NCBI GenBank assembly: GCA_958510875.1
Contig: OY294068.1
Coordinates: 201,921,997 to 201,985,996, forward strand
Origin: Endomychus coccineus
Lineage: Eukaryota; Arthropoda; Insecta; Coleoptera; Endomychidae
Direction of reading: 5' to 3'
Length of the DNA stretch: 64,000 nt
Shown: piece after piece, positions 25,101 to 36,134 of the stretch
Layout of the letters: each line of letters begins with the position of its first letter
How positions within the stretch are numbered: the stretch's first letter is position 1
Translations under genes and position numbers: made by a program
Notes under the pieces: model-generated
What the model was told of the DNA's origin: nothing
Seen by the model: only the letters and a program-made list of their open reading frames with translations
Database searches by the model: none

Positions 25101-28100
25101 TGAATATATGGAAGATAGGCCGTGGATAAAGCAGGTGGGAGGGTTTCTGGCTCAGGTCGATTTGAAATTTTAGGTGAAGTGTATTTCTTTATGGCTTTTT
25201 GAATGTTATAATGGGAGAAATTGTTTGATAATAAGGCAGATGATAGATGTTTTAATTCTGATTTTAAGGATTGAGGCTGAGATAGGTTGACAGCTCTGTG
25301 GACCAGGGAGTTTATGACAGATTGCTTTTGGGCAAGGTGGTGGTGGGAAAGACCATTGAGGTATCTATCGGTATGAGTGGGTTTTCGATACACAGAATGT
25401 TCTAAAGTACCGTCAGTCTGTCGACTAACCAATACATCCAGGAACGGGAGTGAACCTTGCGATTCGACTTCCATGTTGAAAAGGATGTTGGGATGTAATG
25501 AATTTAAATGATTGAGGAAGGGAACAAGCTTTTCGCGACCATGTTGCCAAATAAGGAAAGTATCGTCGACATATCTAAACCAACATTTCGGCTTGAGAAC
25601 AGATGAGTCAATGGCATCTTGTTCAAAAGCTTCCATGAAGATATTAGCTATGATCGGAACCCATGGCAGCTCCCGAGGACTGCTCGTAGAACTTGCCATC
25701 GTATAGAAAATATGTGGAGGATAAACAAAAATCAATTAACGGTAGCAAGTCCGTTGAAATGTTTTTGGCAGGTAACAATTGAGCAATTATGGAAAGGGTG
25801 TCTGGAATGGGAACATTGGTAAACAGTGATTCGACGTCGAAGCTGACGAGCAAATCGCATGGGGTCAACTTTCAACGTTTGCCGTTTTTCAACGAAATGA
25901 AAGGAATTTAGGATAAAACTATTGGAAACACCTACAAGGGGTTTGAGAATAGATGACAGGTATCGAGAGAGTTTATAAGTAGAAGATCCGATAGTGCTGA
26001 CAATTGGTCTCAATGGAACTGAGGGCTCATGAATTTTAGGCAAACCATATAAACGGGGACATTTTGAACAATGGGGGATAAGAAATTTCTTATGTGAATC
26101 AGGAAGGGTAGAATGACGAACAATTTGTGAAATTGAACGTTCTATAGAGGAGGTGGGATCTTTTGGTAGGAGCTTATAGGAATTAGTTTGCAGATGTTGC
26201 AGGATTTTGTTATCATAATCTGAACGATTCATGACAACAGTGGAGTTTCCTTTATCCTTTATCATTTATTATATGGTTTGCCTAAAATTCATAAGCCCTC
26301 AGTTCCCCTGAGACCAATTGTCAGCACTATCGGATCTTCTACTTATAAACTCTCTCGATACCTGTCATCTATTCTCAAACCCCTTGTAGGTGTTTCCAAT
26401 AGTTTTATCCTAAATTCCTTTCATTTCGTTGAAAAACTTCAAACGTTGAAAGTTGACCCCATGCGATTTGCTCGTCAACTTCGACATTGAATCACTGTTT
26501 ACCAATGTTCCCATTCCAGGCACCCTTTCCATTATTTCTCAATTGTTACCTGCCAAAAACATTTCAACGGACTTGCTACCGTTAATTGATTTTTGTCTAT
26601 CCTCCACATATTTTCTATACGATGGCAAGTTCTACGAGTAATCCTCAGGAGCTGCCATGGGTTCCCCACTTTCCCCGATCATAGCTTATATCTTCATGGA
26701 AGCTTTTGAACAAGATGCCATTGACTCATCTGTTCTCAAGCCAAAATGTTGGTTTAGATATGTCGACGATACTTTCGTTATTTGGCAACATGGTCGCGAA
26801 AAGCTTGTTCCCTTCCTCAATCATTTAAATTCATTACATCTTCACCATGGAAGTCGAATCGCAAGGTTCACTCCCGTTCCTGGATGTATTGGTTAGTCGA
26901 CAGACTGACGGTACTTTAGAACATTCTGTGTATCGAAAACCCACCCATTCCGATAGATACATCAATGGTTTTTCCCACCACCACCATGCCCAAAAGCAAT
27001 CTGTCATAAACTCCCTGGTTCACAGAGCTGTCAACCTATCTCAGCCTCAATCCTTAAAATCAGAATTAAAACATCTATCATCTGCCTTATTATCAAACAA
27101 TTTCTACCGTTACAACATTCAAAAAGCCATAAAGAAATACACTTCACCTAAAATTTCAAATCAACCTGAGCCAGAAACCCTCCCACCTGCTTTATCCACG
27201 GCCTATCTTCCATATATTCAAAATATAACAGATCGAATTTCCAAAATCCTCAAAAAACATAATATTTCTACCCGTTTTTCCACACTTCCAAAATTATCTC
27301 AGTTTTACAAACCTATCAAAGATCCCCTTCCTCCTCTCCACTCAGAAGGTGTTCATAGTATTCCCTGTTCTTGCGGAAAGTCTACATTGGTGAAACAGGT
27401 CGTACAGTAGCTACTCGTGTGAAAGAACATGAGCGTTGTAAAAGACTTCGTGACACCAGTAGACCTGCACTTGCGGAACACAAGTTTAACACAAATCATC
27501 AAATCCTTTTTGAAGATACTAAAATCCTAGTCCGAGCCCCAAACTTCTATCAGCGAAAAATCCTCGAAACTATAGAAATTCCAAAACATCCGAATAATCT
27601 GAACCGTGACTCAGGATATTACCTTCCCAACATTTGGAAACCCATCCTCGAAAATTCCACTTCGCACATGATCACACAACGGCAGGGTCAGGTGCCGGAA
27701 CGGAGTTAACCACCGGAATAAGGGCAGTGAACTGTGTAGCGTGAAGGGCTTTTCCTACAATAAATACGGCTACAGAAACCAGTAGAACCAGTTTCAGTTC
27801 AAGCCTCAAGCCTGCCCTGAAGATGCCACCTGTAATGGTCAAATTCGTATTTTTATTGATAAACTTAATTGTTTTCAACAATTACAAAATTTATATATGC
27901 ATTTACAGACGATAATAGCAAAAAATCGTACTTAGGGGGCCAAAATTATCCGAAAAAACTCGACATTTTGGTCAAATTCGTATATTTGTTGATATAGTAA
28001 TATAATTTGTTTATAACAAATTAGCAAATTTGTGGGTACAAATTCGCCGATATTGACGATAAAATCGAACTCAGAAGGCCTAAGTCTAATTGTTAATAAA

Positions 28101-29274
28101 TACATTGTTCATAACAAATGAAAGTAATTGAACTGCTTGTTTAACTATTTTCATATGTTCACTGACCAAAAATAGTCTTTATCCAATCAAAAACTGTCAA
28201 ATTTTGCATTTTTTTAGAAATTTTCATGAAACCTCAAAAATGCGCTAATTAAATTGTTTATTTATCGTTTATAAACAATATAAACAAATTGCGCAACTTT
28301 ATTGGTCAACATTTTTTCTGATGACATTCTGAAGAGAATGTACTTTGTCCCATCAAAATCGATCCATTTCCCATGGATTTACGGGTTCAACATCCATTTG
28401 ACTACTAAGATGAAATGGCAATTAAAGTAGAGAATATTTCGATACCAACGTTTTTAAATTAAATATTGAAATAAACCTCATTGAAAATGTTTATTATATT
28501 GAATGCTCTCACTAATCTTGTGGAAAAAAATTATTATAAACCGTTCATACATTCATGCATGCCTATTCACATTTCTGTTATTACAGAATGAGGCTATGTA
28601 TTTATATTTGCGGTTTATTTTTTTCAGTATCTATTTAGAGGATCAAAAAGCCTCCGCAGATCCGTTTTCCAAGATGAAAATAAATAAGTTCTTGTCGGTG
28701 TTAAAGAATAAAGCGGAAACGTTGAATTTCGATTTGGCTAAGAAAACTAAAAGGATTCTAGACAGATATAAAAGAACTGTCTGTAAAACGTTCAACAAAA
28801 TTGGTCTTGTTGTTCCATATGAAAAGAAGTAAGTGCGTTAATGATCATTTGGTAGGTTTGTGGTGGTTTTATGAAGCAATTTAGCTCGCCCATATCTGGT
28901 TCAGAGTCGTATAAACTTAAGCGAGTTATTTTTCCAGAAGCCAGTTGGGCTATCGACCGCTCACTCTATCCGATAAAGAATTGGAACAGCTGTTTTCGAA
29001 AATCCAAAACGCAGCAGCAGCAGATAAACGAAAACTGTTGGCGGAACTTCAACCAACGCTTACTTTCGCGAATATCGCATCGGACGAGGGCGATTTTGGC
29101 ACGGGAATAGAATTGGGATGGAACATTATCGCACACGGTATCGAAGATTTAAACGTGACCGCTTCCATATATCTGGCCTCGAATTACGAACTGTTGAATA
29201 GACCTGAGTTTGCGAAAATAGCGGTCGCTCACATGGCTAGTCGGAAGAAGGGATGTAACTTAAGTATTTTGTGA
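22144..29274 (+). CDS. HPF1: Histone PARylation factor 1 (HPF1) with N-terminal PBZ zinc finger
   Basis: Four exons: 22144-22245, 22301-23133, 28628-28828 and 28938-29274, totalling 1473 bp (490 residues). All introns are GT-AG and the phases agree (0, 2, 2). HPF1 joins PARP1/2 active sites in the nucleus and directs ADP-ribosylation to serine. Exon 1 is a PBZ finger, CKYGSKC then HHEHYKH. Exon 2 starts with an acidic, serine-rich, basic linker (probable nuclear localisation, KKKRKLN), then the HPF1 core: DFYTFWEVCKTLN, LKLVGPYDILAGHFHRD, YLLHWRYFHDPPELQT, YHLGYFRDTPTDMPVF and GDNIFAAV. Exons 3-4 give NKIGLVVPYEKK, LGYRPL and SDEGDFGTGIELG. The Tyr-Arg pair and Asp-Glu pair used by human HPF1 for PARP binding and catalysis are both present. 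Human HPF1 (346 residues) lacks the PBZ. The 5.5-kb intron carries a PLE palindrome. A candidate ATTAAA poly(A) signal is at 29326-29331. Confidence 0.93.
24440..26267 (-). mobile_element. Penelope-like element, left copy (minus strand)
   Basis: Reverse transcriptase plus GIY-YIG nuclease. Reading the minus strand: CPRLYGLPKIHEPSVPLRPI, then after a frameshift CDLLVSFDVESLFTNVPIP and SSGAAMGS. In the next frame CWFRYVDDTFLIWQHG (RT active site YVDD), LPFLDVLVSRQTDGTLEHSV, then the GIY-YIG region GVYSIPCSCGKVYIGETGRT and ATRVKEHERC, ending near 24611. At least two frame breaks (about 25735 and 25868), so it is inactive. A hammerhead-like motif lies downstream at 24461-24506, as is usual for PLE termini. 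YIGETGRT is intact in this copy. Confidence 0.88.
24461..24506 (-). ncRNA. Hammerhead-ribozyme-like motif at a PLE terminus
   Basis: Minus strand: CTGAAGA (fits CUGANGA), a hairpin with GCCA/TGGC, then GAAA, then CGTCGGCATC. PLEs are known to carry minimal hammerheads near their ends. Stem I is weak here and one extra U follows CUGANGA, so activity is uncertain. Confidence 0.5.
26268..27840 (+). mobile_element. Penelope-like element, right copy (plus strand)
   Basis: Head-to-head partner of the copy at 24440-26267. Frames at 26278-26490, 26453-26641, 26657-26896, 26847-27410 and 27371-27709 together encode PKIHKPSVPLRPIVSTIGSS, SLFTNVPIPGTLS, MGSPLSPIIAYIFMEAFEQD, YVDDTFVIWQHG, PFLDVLVSRQTDG, HSIPCSCGK and VYIGETGRTVATRVKEHE. 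It has several frameshifts and one stop where the left copy reads through (after GKFYE). It starts internally (no N-terminal part) and its hammerhead-like end is cut off after CTGAAGATGCCACC (27817-27835). Confidence 0.87.
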
Positions 29275-29331
29275 ATTATGTAAATTATTTTTTTGTATTT
29301 TAATCTCGTTTTTTGTGTTATGATAATTAAA

Positions 29332-29772
29332 TTGATAAGTAATACTTATATTTCAATGGCGTTTTTATGAATTAACCACGAAGTTAGCAGAAGTATATGT
29401 GACATGGATGTTCTGAAGAAGAGAAATCAACTTTTTTGGGGTCTCACAGCTACGTCGGTAAACTTAGCAGAGACATTTTGCCAGTAGCGGCTTTTTAAAG
29501 GTTGATTAAAAAGCCCAGAAAAAAACCGCTCCGATATTTTTTTTGTTAGCTTCACCGCCATTCTATCCGAACCACACAGAGAGAAAAATATATCACATTT
29601 AACAGCTTTTTATTGGCTGATTAAATGGGCAAAAAAAATGAGGTATGCAATATCTATGTGTGACTTTCACAACCAACAACATTTTGAAGATAGTCCTCTC
29701 CTGTTATATGCTTTAAAACTAAGTCACAAAGAAATATACGTTTATTTAAAATTATAAGAAACTTCTTTGTGG
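29332..29772. other. Intergenic region downstream of HPF1
   Basis: AT-rich spacer, no gene or element recognised. Confidence 0.4.
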
Positions 29773-29973
29773 TTTTAACATAGAATATGTCGTTACGGAG
29801 AACCTAATTGATGGGAAGCGTTACGCAAGAATCGTTACGTGGATCCGTAACAGGTCTGATTGGTCGGCACCACCAATAGGCTCCTCTTACACCAGAGCCG
29901 AGCGTATACATGACCGTGACCACACTAATATAAGACAGTCTACTGAGGATCGCAGACCTTGTTCAGAATTATC
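29773..29973 (+). repeat. Dispersed repeat with TATA-like motif, copy 1
   Basis: Matches 36135-36372 through ACATAGAATATGT, GGAGAACCTAATTGATG, TTACGTGGATCCGTAACAGG, CACCAATAGGCTCCTC and ATATAAGACAGTCTACTGAG. The last block looks like a TATA box followed by a start region, so this could be part of an LTR or other TE promoter. No partner LTR was found. Confidence 0.55.
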
Positions 29974-30274
29974 AATTTATTTTTTTGGACCACCCCAACT
30001 TGATTTTTGTTTAATACAAGAGTCCTTTACTACTAAGTCGTCTGATGAAAATTTAGCTTACATACTTCACTTTTCAATTTTTTTGTTGCAATATGTGATT
30101 AACAGCGACATAAATATTTGGTATTAAATATTCAATTTCGTATGGAGTAATTTAACAATTTCTGGAGAAAAACCGTCATTTTTACAAAATTCTGGAATAT
30201 CGCAAAATGAATCTATATTTATATTACTATTGATAAGAAATAATCATCCTTATCCACTAAAAATACTATTAAAG

Positions 30275-30316
30275 TACTGAGAACCTTTCGGCTACCAAGT
30301 AGCCATCATCAGAGTA
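30275..30316 (-). ncRNA. Hammerhead-ribozyme-like motif, left arm
   Basis: Mirror of the right-arm motif on the minus strand: UACU, CUGAUGA, U, GGCUAC/GUAGCC stem, GAAA, AGGUUCU stem III, C, AGUA. Stem III has one G-U pair. All core boxes are intact. Confidence 0.58.
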
Positions 30317-30482
30317 ACTAAATTATAAATCAAAATGTGTCTGTTTAAATACTAGTTGGAGATAATAATCTAAACAAGGGGTAATTAAATTCCGATGTAT
30401 TTCCAGCTGAGGGTAACCCATTGTTTACATTATTATCTCCAAATAGTATTTAAACGGGCACATTTTGATTTATAATTTAGTT

Positions 30483-30524
30483 TACTCTGATGATGGCTAC
30501 TTGGTAGCCGAAAGGTCCTCAGTA
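30483..30524 (+). ncRNA. Hammerhead-ribozyme-like motif, right arm
   Basis: Stem I UACU (30483-30486) pairs with AGUA (30521-30524). CUGAUGA is at 30487-30493. Stem II is GGCUAC/GUAGCC with loop UUG (30495-30509). GAAA is at 30510-30513. Stem III is AGG/CCU (30513-30519). C at 30520 would be the cleavage-site base. One unpaired U (30494) separates CUGAUGA from stem II, which differs from the textbook fold. Confidence 0.6.
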
Positions 30525-30612
30525 CTTTAGTAGTATTTTTAGTGGATAAGGGGGATTATTTCTTAACAATAGTATTATAATATATCCACAGTGTGAACTC
30601 TTTTATAGCATA

Positions 30613-32099
30613 TTATATTTATATTATTCACATCACATGATAAACAATATTTTGTATGCAATTTGTCCTAATTTCATGATATTTGACTTAATAAACATGA
30701 ACAATAATTCATGACATATTTCTGATACAAGACAAAATGGTCAAGCTCTATAATGAATACAATTGAACTGATTAAATTCTTGTATTCTTGTGAACTAATT
30801 GTATGTAAATCTTCTTTCACAGTTTCACAGGGACAGCCGATATCCATTGTTTCCGTAGTTGGTTATCTTTAGGAAAACTTTTGCCTGTTGTAATTTCCTT
30901 TGCAGCCAGGAGCACATCATGATTAGCTAACAAACTTCAATCCCCACCCATATAGTTAATGTGTACTAGCGGCGAACGAATTATCTGTTGATATACCGAA
31001 TTCAATGTTCTACTTGCATCGGCAGTTGTGGCTTAGGTGGTTGAGATCCGAGAAATGAATTTTATTTCCCGATTTCAAAACTTCAAACGGCAAAGTCTGT
31101 TTTTAATTTTTTTGGTAATACTAGATAAGTGTTATTTGAAATGTGCCTCGCTATTATCGCCTCGTCAATATAGTGCTATAGCGATGCCTCTTACATAACC
31201 ATACTACAGCACGCTGAAAGTTTACCTTCATACCAATACGAAACAGATCCTCTCTGATATGAACACGGAAGCCACCGTGGCTAGCTCAGTTTTCAGAATT
31301 TTGACTAGGTATAAGGGAGCGGCGGTGGTTCTATCCTTTACTAATAGTCTCTTCTCTCTTCTGACAAATTAGGAAGAGATAGAAACACCATAGAGTTTTT
31401 AGAGCTAGTCACGAGATCCGTCATTCAAGTAATCTATTCTCGATCTCTATGGGCCATTCTCAACAATTATTGTTTAATGTCCGTCGCTAGAGAGCGCGTT
31501 ACACTTTATGTTATAGTTCAATGATGAGGCTTAAAACATAGAACATATGTTGTCAGAGAAGAATCCATCATAGAAACGTTACTGACTATCACAGCAATAA
31601 TAGCAATTTCAATCAATATTATGCAAATTGTGCGTATAAGGTATCACAGAAACCCTAATAGGTATCTATATAGACATGAAGACAGGATGATTAATAGTAA
31701 TGTGCAAATATTCCATTAAAAATTGACGAAACGGGAAAATGTATTAACAATTATTGATTGAATTAAAAAATGTATGGTGGAAACCATACTTTGTGATTAT
31801 TAATCATATTCATAAAATAAAAACACGTTTCACTTTGTTTTTATCACTTTATAGAAACACTAACAAGACTATAGTTTCGTTCCACAACTAGCGTGTCATA
31901 TTCTTATAGATACTAATGTATTAAAAACATGATATATATTAAGATATTTATAGTCAAAATAAGGTAAGTGCTGGGATTAAATAATTGAAATAGGATAATA
32001 GAGTAGAGGTAAGTAAGTGGAATATGAGGAATTTCATATTATCAAGGCATCGGAAATAATGCTGTAGTACAAGTCTAATTGATCATTACTGTCGTTCTT
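30613..32099. other. Intergenic region, nothing recognised
   Basis: AT-rich sequence with no supportable exon or element end. Confidence 0.4.
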
Positions 32100-32400
32100 T
32101 TGTATACCTTTGAAAATTTCTACTGATTCTAGTGTCTTTAATTTGAAACTTTAGTCTGATTATTCAAAATTTTAACTTCGTCTACTTTTGGAATAGTGTG
32201 CCTTGTTTCTAAAATATGATTGGAGAAAGATGAATTTTTTTTATTGAGTCTAAAAATCGAAAACGTTCCTTATATCTAATTCCTATATTGAGACTTGATC
32301 GACCAATGTAAAAGGTATCACACTCTTAGCAGGTTAATTTATACACTCCAGGTTTATATTTTATTCGTTTCATCTTTAGCATTGAACTAAATATAAGACA
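32100..32400 (-). pseudogene. PLE GIY-YIG nuclease fragment
   Basis: Minus-strand frame reads KRIKYKPGVYKLTC, then ECDTFYIGRSSLNIGIRYKE and RFRFLDSIKKIHLS. This has the GVYxLxC and FYIGRSxxxIxxRxKEH layout of the GIY-YIG domain at the C-terminus of Penelope-like proteins. Stops occur in the segments on both sides. It belongs to a different PLE family from the one in HPF1. Confidence 0.7.
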
Positions 32401-33432
32401 ATTTATTTTGGAGTTTCAATTTTAGATTATATTTCGATAAAATATACAAATTTTCACTCATATCACTAAAATATGTTATGATGAGGAATCAAACATTTTT
32501 GTGAAAGGATTAATACTTGAGTAAGTTAATTATCACAAAAAAGTCTGATTCCTCATTAAAACACGTCTCCCTAACATATTTTGGTGACATTTTATAGAAA
32601 CATAAGTGTTTTATTATATCGATTGAATGTATAAGTTTCAATTACTGTAGAGGATTTTCGGACGATTTCAGTGGAAATATCTATCATCTAATATCTAACC
32701 AATCATTGTGGTCAATGTTGCGCACTCGATTCGGGCAACAACCTGTATATTCGAAATTGTTAACTTCATTACGACTGTGGCAGTGTTTATCGTAATATAT
32801 TCATGTGGACGTATATACCTAATTATAAATCATCAGATTTCAGTACAGCTGTAAGGATATTTTCGGGTTTCCACATTTGCTAGCTGGACAACCCTTTCAG
32901 AGAAGCAAATATGCCGATTTCAGGCGCACGCGCCTCCTAAAAATTTCCTTTTAGTAGTGTCTGTTGTATCGAACTGGCACAACATGCTTCCCAAGTTCAT
33001 TGAAAATCAATCGTAAAGGACAATAAATACTTGTGAACGATCTAAATTATTAATATAAACAGTACCAGAAACAATAAATAGTCAGATATATCATTAAAAT
33101 CACAAATAAACACAATCCAGGCGATGATAATAAGTACAAAACCTTCACAACAATATTTGAGTTGGAGGGATAATTAATTAGCCGCATTTACGTGGAAGTA
33201 AATAGATAAATAAATAAATTTATAAATATCTACGAAACGTTGCACTTGAAAATGGAATGTTATGTTCCATGAACCATGTCGTGAGATGGTACGGACTGTT
33301 TTGTATTAATCTAAATTGAGTTTAAAATTAGAAACCCGTCGAAAAGCATGACCACTGAAATTCGTATTCGTTTAATTTGTTTCAATTCGACTCCGGGTTA
33401 ACTAGAATAATGTAGTTTTGAAGTGAAGTGCA
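32401..33432. other. Intergenic region with a small inverted repeat
   Basis: At about 32455-32595 two arms (CACTAAAATATGTTATGATG with AATGAGGAATCAG-type sequence and its inverse) can fold on each other imperfectly. No gene is recognised. The last part may be a promoter for the possible exon at 33433. Confidence 0.35.
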
Positions 33433-33481
33433 ATGAATGGGGCCGGACTTCTGGTTTTATTTATTGGTTTTAATATGTTAG
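33433..33481 (+). other. Possible signal-peptide first exon
   Basis: ATG at 33433 opens MNGAGLLVLFIGFNMLG, a typical hydrophobic signal sequence, ending in G and GTAAGT (donor at 33482). Such an arrangement is common for first exons of secreted or membrane proteins. No downstream exon in matching phase was found. Joining to the acceptor at 46940 puts the membrane-protein ATG out of frame. Could be chance. Confidence 0.3.
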
Positions 33482-33489
33482 GTAAGTAT

Positions 33490-34127
33490 TACATTGTATT
33501 TATTTGAGTCTTGTGGTTGTACGATGAAAAATGTATTGCGTTTAGAAAAACTAGTTAAAATTGCCACTACGCCACCCTTCGTATCATCAACTTATAAAAT
33601 GAAATAGTGGCGATATGAAATACTGCAGATTGATTAATTATTAACCGTCGTCGTTCCATACACAGTTTTGTCCAAATATCAAAGTGTCGGGATGGTCGTA
33701 GCGATATATTTGAAATCCAGGTTTGGTCTATGTTTTAGATGTTTTGTTGTTAATTAATACTGGGTGTTTTTTTCGAGTCAGTATAGACTTTCATATTTCC
33801 GAATATTCAATTCCCTGAAGATTACGACGGGTATCTGCAGCTTCGTAATTATTTGGATGGTGTAATAGTAAATATTTTCCCATTTACCTTAACTTTCACC
33901 AAAAGCGAACTTGGATGTCTCATTTGAAAGTATAATACTCGTAAATTAAACGGGAAAATCATGCTTCATCTAAAATATTGATTATAGCAATAATATAGAA
34001 ATAATGTGGACATTTAGAAAACCTTCTGGCAACGTCAAACTACAAGAAAAGTAGTATACCTATGAGAAAATGTTCAACAGGCGAAACTCTCCTCTCAAAT
34101 AAGTATTCTATGACAATATAAATAAAA
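33490..34127. other. Intergenic region, nothing recognised
   Basis: AT-rich spacer without a supportable feature. Confidence 0.35.
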
Positions 34128-34212
34128 AAAGTCATTCTTATCCTGTGAAAATACTGTTAACGTACTGCAGGCCTTTGTGCTGGCAAGTAGCTATTATCAG
34201 AATAAATTGAGC
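34128..34212 (-). repeat. Decayed fragment of the hammerhead repeat family
   Basis: Matches one arm of the 30215-30612 repeat (TCATTCTTATCC, AAAATACTGTTAACGTACTG, GGCAAGTAGCTATTATCAGA). The core boxes are mutated. Confidence 0.5.
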
Positions 34213-34215
34213 TGA

Positions 34216-35215
34216 CGAGGGCAAGGTGAAAAGTCTCTGAAAAATGAAACAGATGGCGCCAAAATCGAAAATCCCATGCGACATTTGTGATGTACCATCT
34301 TTAACTTGAACGCATATGTCATTCAGTTCTTTTTTGACACCCAACGAAAGCAAGCAACCTTGACGATGGAAAAAAGTTAATTTCGCGTGTTGATTAAACA
34401 TTATTTCTTATGGGGACTCTTCACCATCGTTCCGAACGATTCACAAATGGTTTGCTGATTTTCCTTGTGGCAGTATGACCACAAAGGACGCCGAACGTTC
34501 TCGTCGTCCAATGGGGCTATAACGCCAGAAATCGTTGATAAAATCCATGGTACGATATTGGACGATCGGCGAGTTAAAGTACACGAGATTGCTGAGGCTA
34601 TGGGCATCTCAATCGAAGGGGTACGAAATATTTTGTATGAATTTTTGAATGTGTTAAGCTTTCTGTTACATGGGTGCCACACTTGCTCTCTGTTGATAAG
34701 AAGCGTGACCCTCTGACAACTTCAAAGGAATGTTTGGCGATGTTCAAACGCGATAAGAAGGACTTTTGCTCCATTTCGTAACCGTGGACGGAACATGGAT
34801 GCAGCACAACACACCAGAGACCAAAGAACAGTCGAAACATTGGACTTGTCCTGACGAATCGAAGCTGAAAAAGGCCGAAATGGGTTTATCGGCCAACAAA
34901 GTCATGGCGACAGTTTTTTTTTTGGGATGCTCACGGTATCTTTCATATCGATTACCTTGAAAAGGGCAAAACGATCACCGGCGTATATTATGCCGAGCTG
35001 TTGGATTGAATCGACACCGATTTGAAGCGAAAGTGGCCGCATGTATGGCACACAGAAAAGGGCTCTATTTGGTCCCCTGCGATTATTATCTATGTCCATA
35101 CTAAGAAATGGCTCGGCGGAAAAAGATTTGGCTCCCAACGATGAGGTCATCACTGAAACAAACGCCTAATTTGAAGGATTGCTGAAAGGAGATTATGTTT
35201 CTGTTGAGATGCAAA
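34216..35215 (+). pseudogene. Mariner transposon, internally deleted
   Basis: Starts with the terminal repeat GAGGGCAAGGTGAAAAGT (34217), followed by a leader shared with 59173-59520. Broken coding frames read ITPEIVDKIHGTILDDRRVK, VHEIAEAMGISIEGVRNILY, then FVTVDGTWMQHNTPETKEQS, GLSANKVMATVF, YLEKGKTITGVYYAELLD, then jump to KKWLGGKRFGSNDEVITETN and LKGDYV. The first catalytic Asp (TVD) is present. The part with the second and third Asp (DNAPAH and SPDLAP motifs) is deleted, and the 3' terminal repeat is not seen. Inactive. Confidence 0.85.
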
Positions 35216-35975
35216 AATCTTGTCTAACGTAATGATTCCCTACAATAAGTCTAGGCTTCATAAGAGGCTGGATTTCAATTAGGTCTTGCCACAAAGTAGA
35301 TCCAACAATGCCAGGAGACGCCAATATACGATCTACCTGAAATATGTATTTACGTTCTATGAATATGATTGTAGTCATATAGTCATAATTTACGACATAT
35401 CTCGTATCAATTTTATAGCTGGAAATGTTAATAAAACCACCAAAATGCAATAAAAAATAGGTAATCTATTATTAATAATCATATTTAAAAACCTTGGCTT
35501 AGATTTGCTACGAAACAGTAGTGAACTAAGGGTAATGAAACTTTAGGGAAGATTAACGTGGTTTTATTCACTTGAGTTAATTTGTTCATAATGTATTCAA
35601 AGGATGGATTAAAGGTCTAACATATTATTAATCCAACATTCTAAGGGTATTTTGATCTGCCACTCCCGCAAGCTATTAATCTTGGTTGGCCTGGCAGAAT
35701 GGCAGATACGCCGCGGCAAATAGCAACTTCCTTCATCTCACAAAGTTGCCGCAACAGTTTATCTTTCCTTCCTGAGTGAATTATTGTATTCAATTCAAAT
35801 CAGGCGTCTGATATTCGGTAGAATATATTCATCACTCTCCGATACGTAGGTATATTCGCAGAAATTGCTCATCATAGCTCGAATGCTAGAATTGAAACGC
35901 GTTTGCAGATATTCTACAGATTCGAATTTCTGTGTCTGTAGTTTCAAGAAACCGTTTCTAAATTTATGAAGGACT
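35200..35975 (-). other. Two exon-like minus-strand frames, unassigned
   Basis: One frame after an acceptor-like TTTCAG (35339-35344) reads DRILASPGIVGSTLWQDLIE then PRLIVGNHYVRQDFCIS to a stop at 35193. Another after TTACACTTTCAG (about 35975) reads LHKFRNGFLKLQTQKFESVE then SNFCEYTYVSESDEYILP to a stop at 35795. Both look protein-like, but each ends in a stop, they share no known motif and the order is unclear. They may be relics. Confidence 0.2.
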
Positions 35976-36134
35976 GAAAGTGTAACAAACAATTATCAAA
36001 AATCGCGAACTGAAGTCGACTAGCCTGAAATATTTTGTCTGAAAAGTTTTATGAATGATTGTTCCCATCTGATTTCGTCAAACCACGTTTACACAACACT
36101 AACGAGTCCATTGTGCAATTTATTATTATTCATT

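Larger units (their letters stand above)
23134..28627. repeat. About 5-kb imperfect palindrome in an HPF1 intron
   Basis: Sequence from about 23340 to 26060 is repeated in reverse orientation from about 26268 to 28430. The matched parts include the PLE coding regions, and also outer non-coding blocks such as GACCAAAATGTCGAGTT, GGACAAAGTGCATTC and CAGTGAACATGTGAAA with their inverse copies at 27900-28350. The left arm is about 550 bp longer, mostly near 23880-24440. The spacer is about 200 bp (26060-26267). Within the outer blocks a unit of about 130-150 bp (TCGGATAATTTTGG) is itself repeated. Confidence 0.8.
30215..30612. repeat. Palindromic repeat with a hammerhead-like motif in each arm
   Basis: A nearly perfect inverted repeat: TAAGAAATAATCATCC (about 30234) pairs with GGGGGATTATTTCTTA (ending 30565). 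The centre is near 30400 and the arms are about 150 bp. Terminal sequence continues to about 30612. Each arm contains a complete set of hammerhead boxes, listed separately. Related, more decayed copies lie at 10325-10640, 10986-11160, 34128-34212 and 56240-56440, and a fragment at about 690-775. No protein is encoded, so the family is non-autonomous. Confidence 0.8.
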
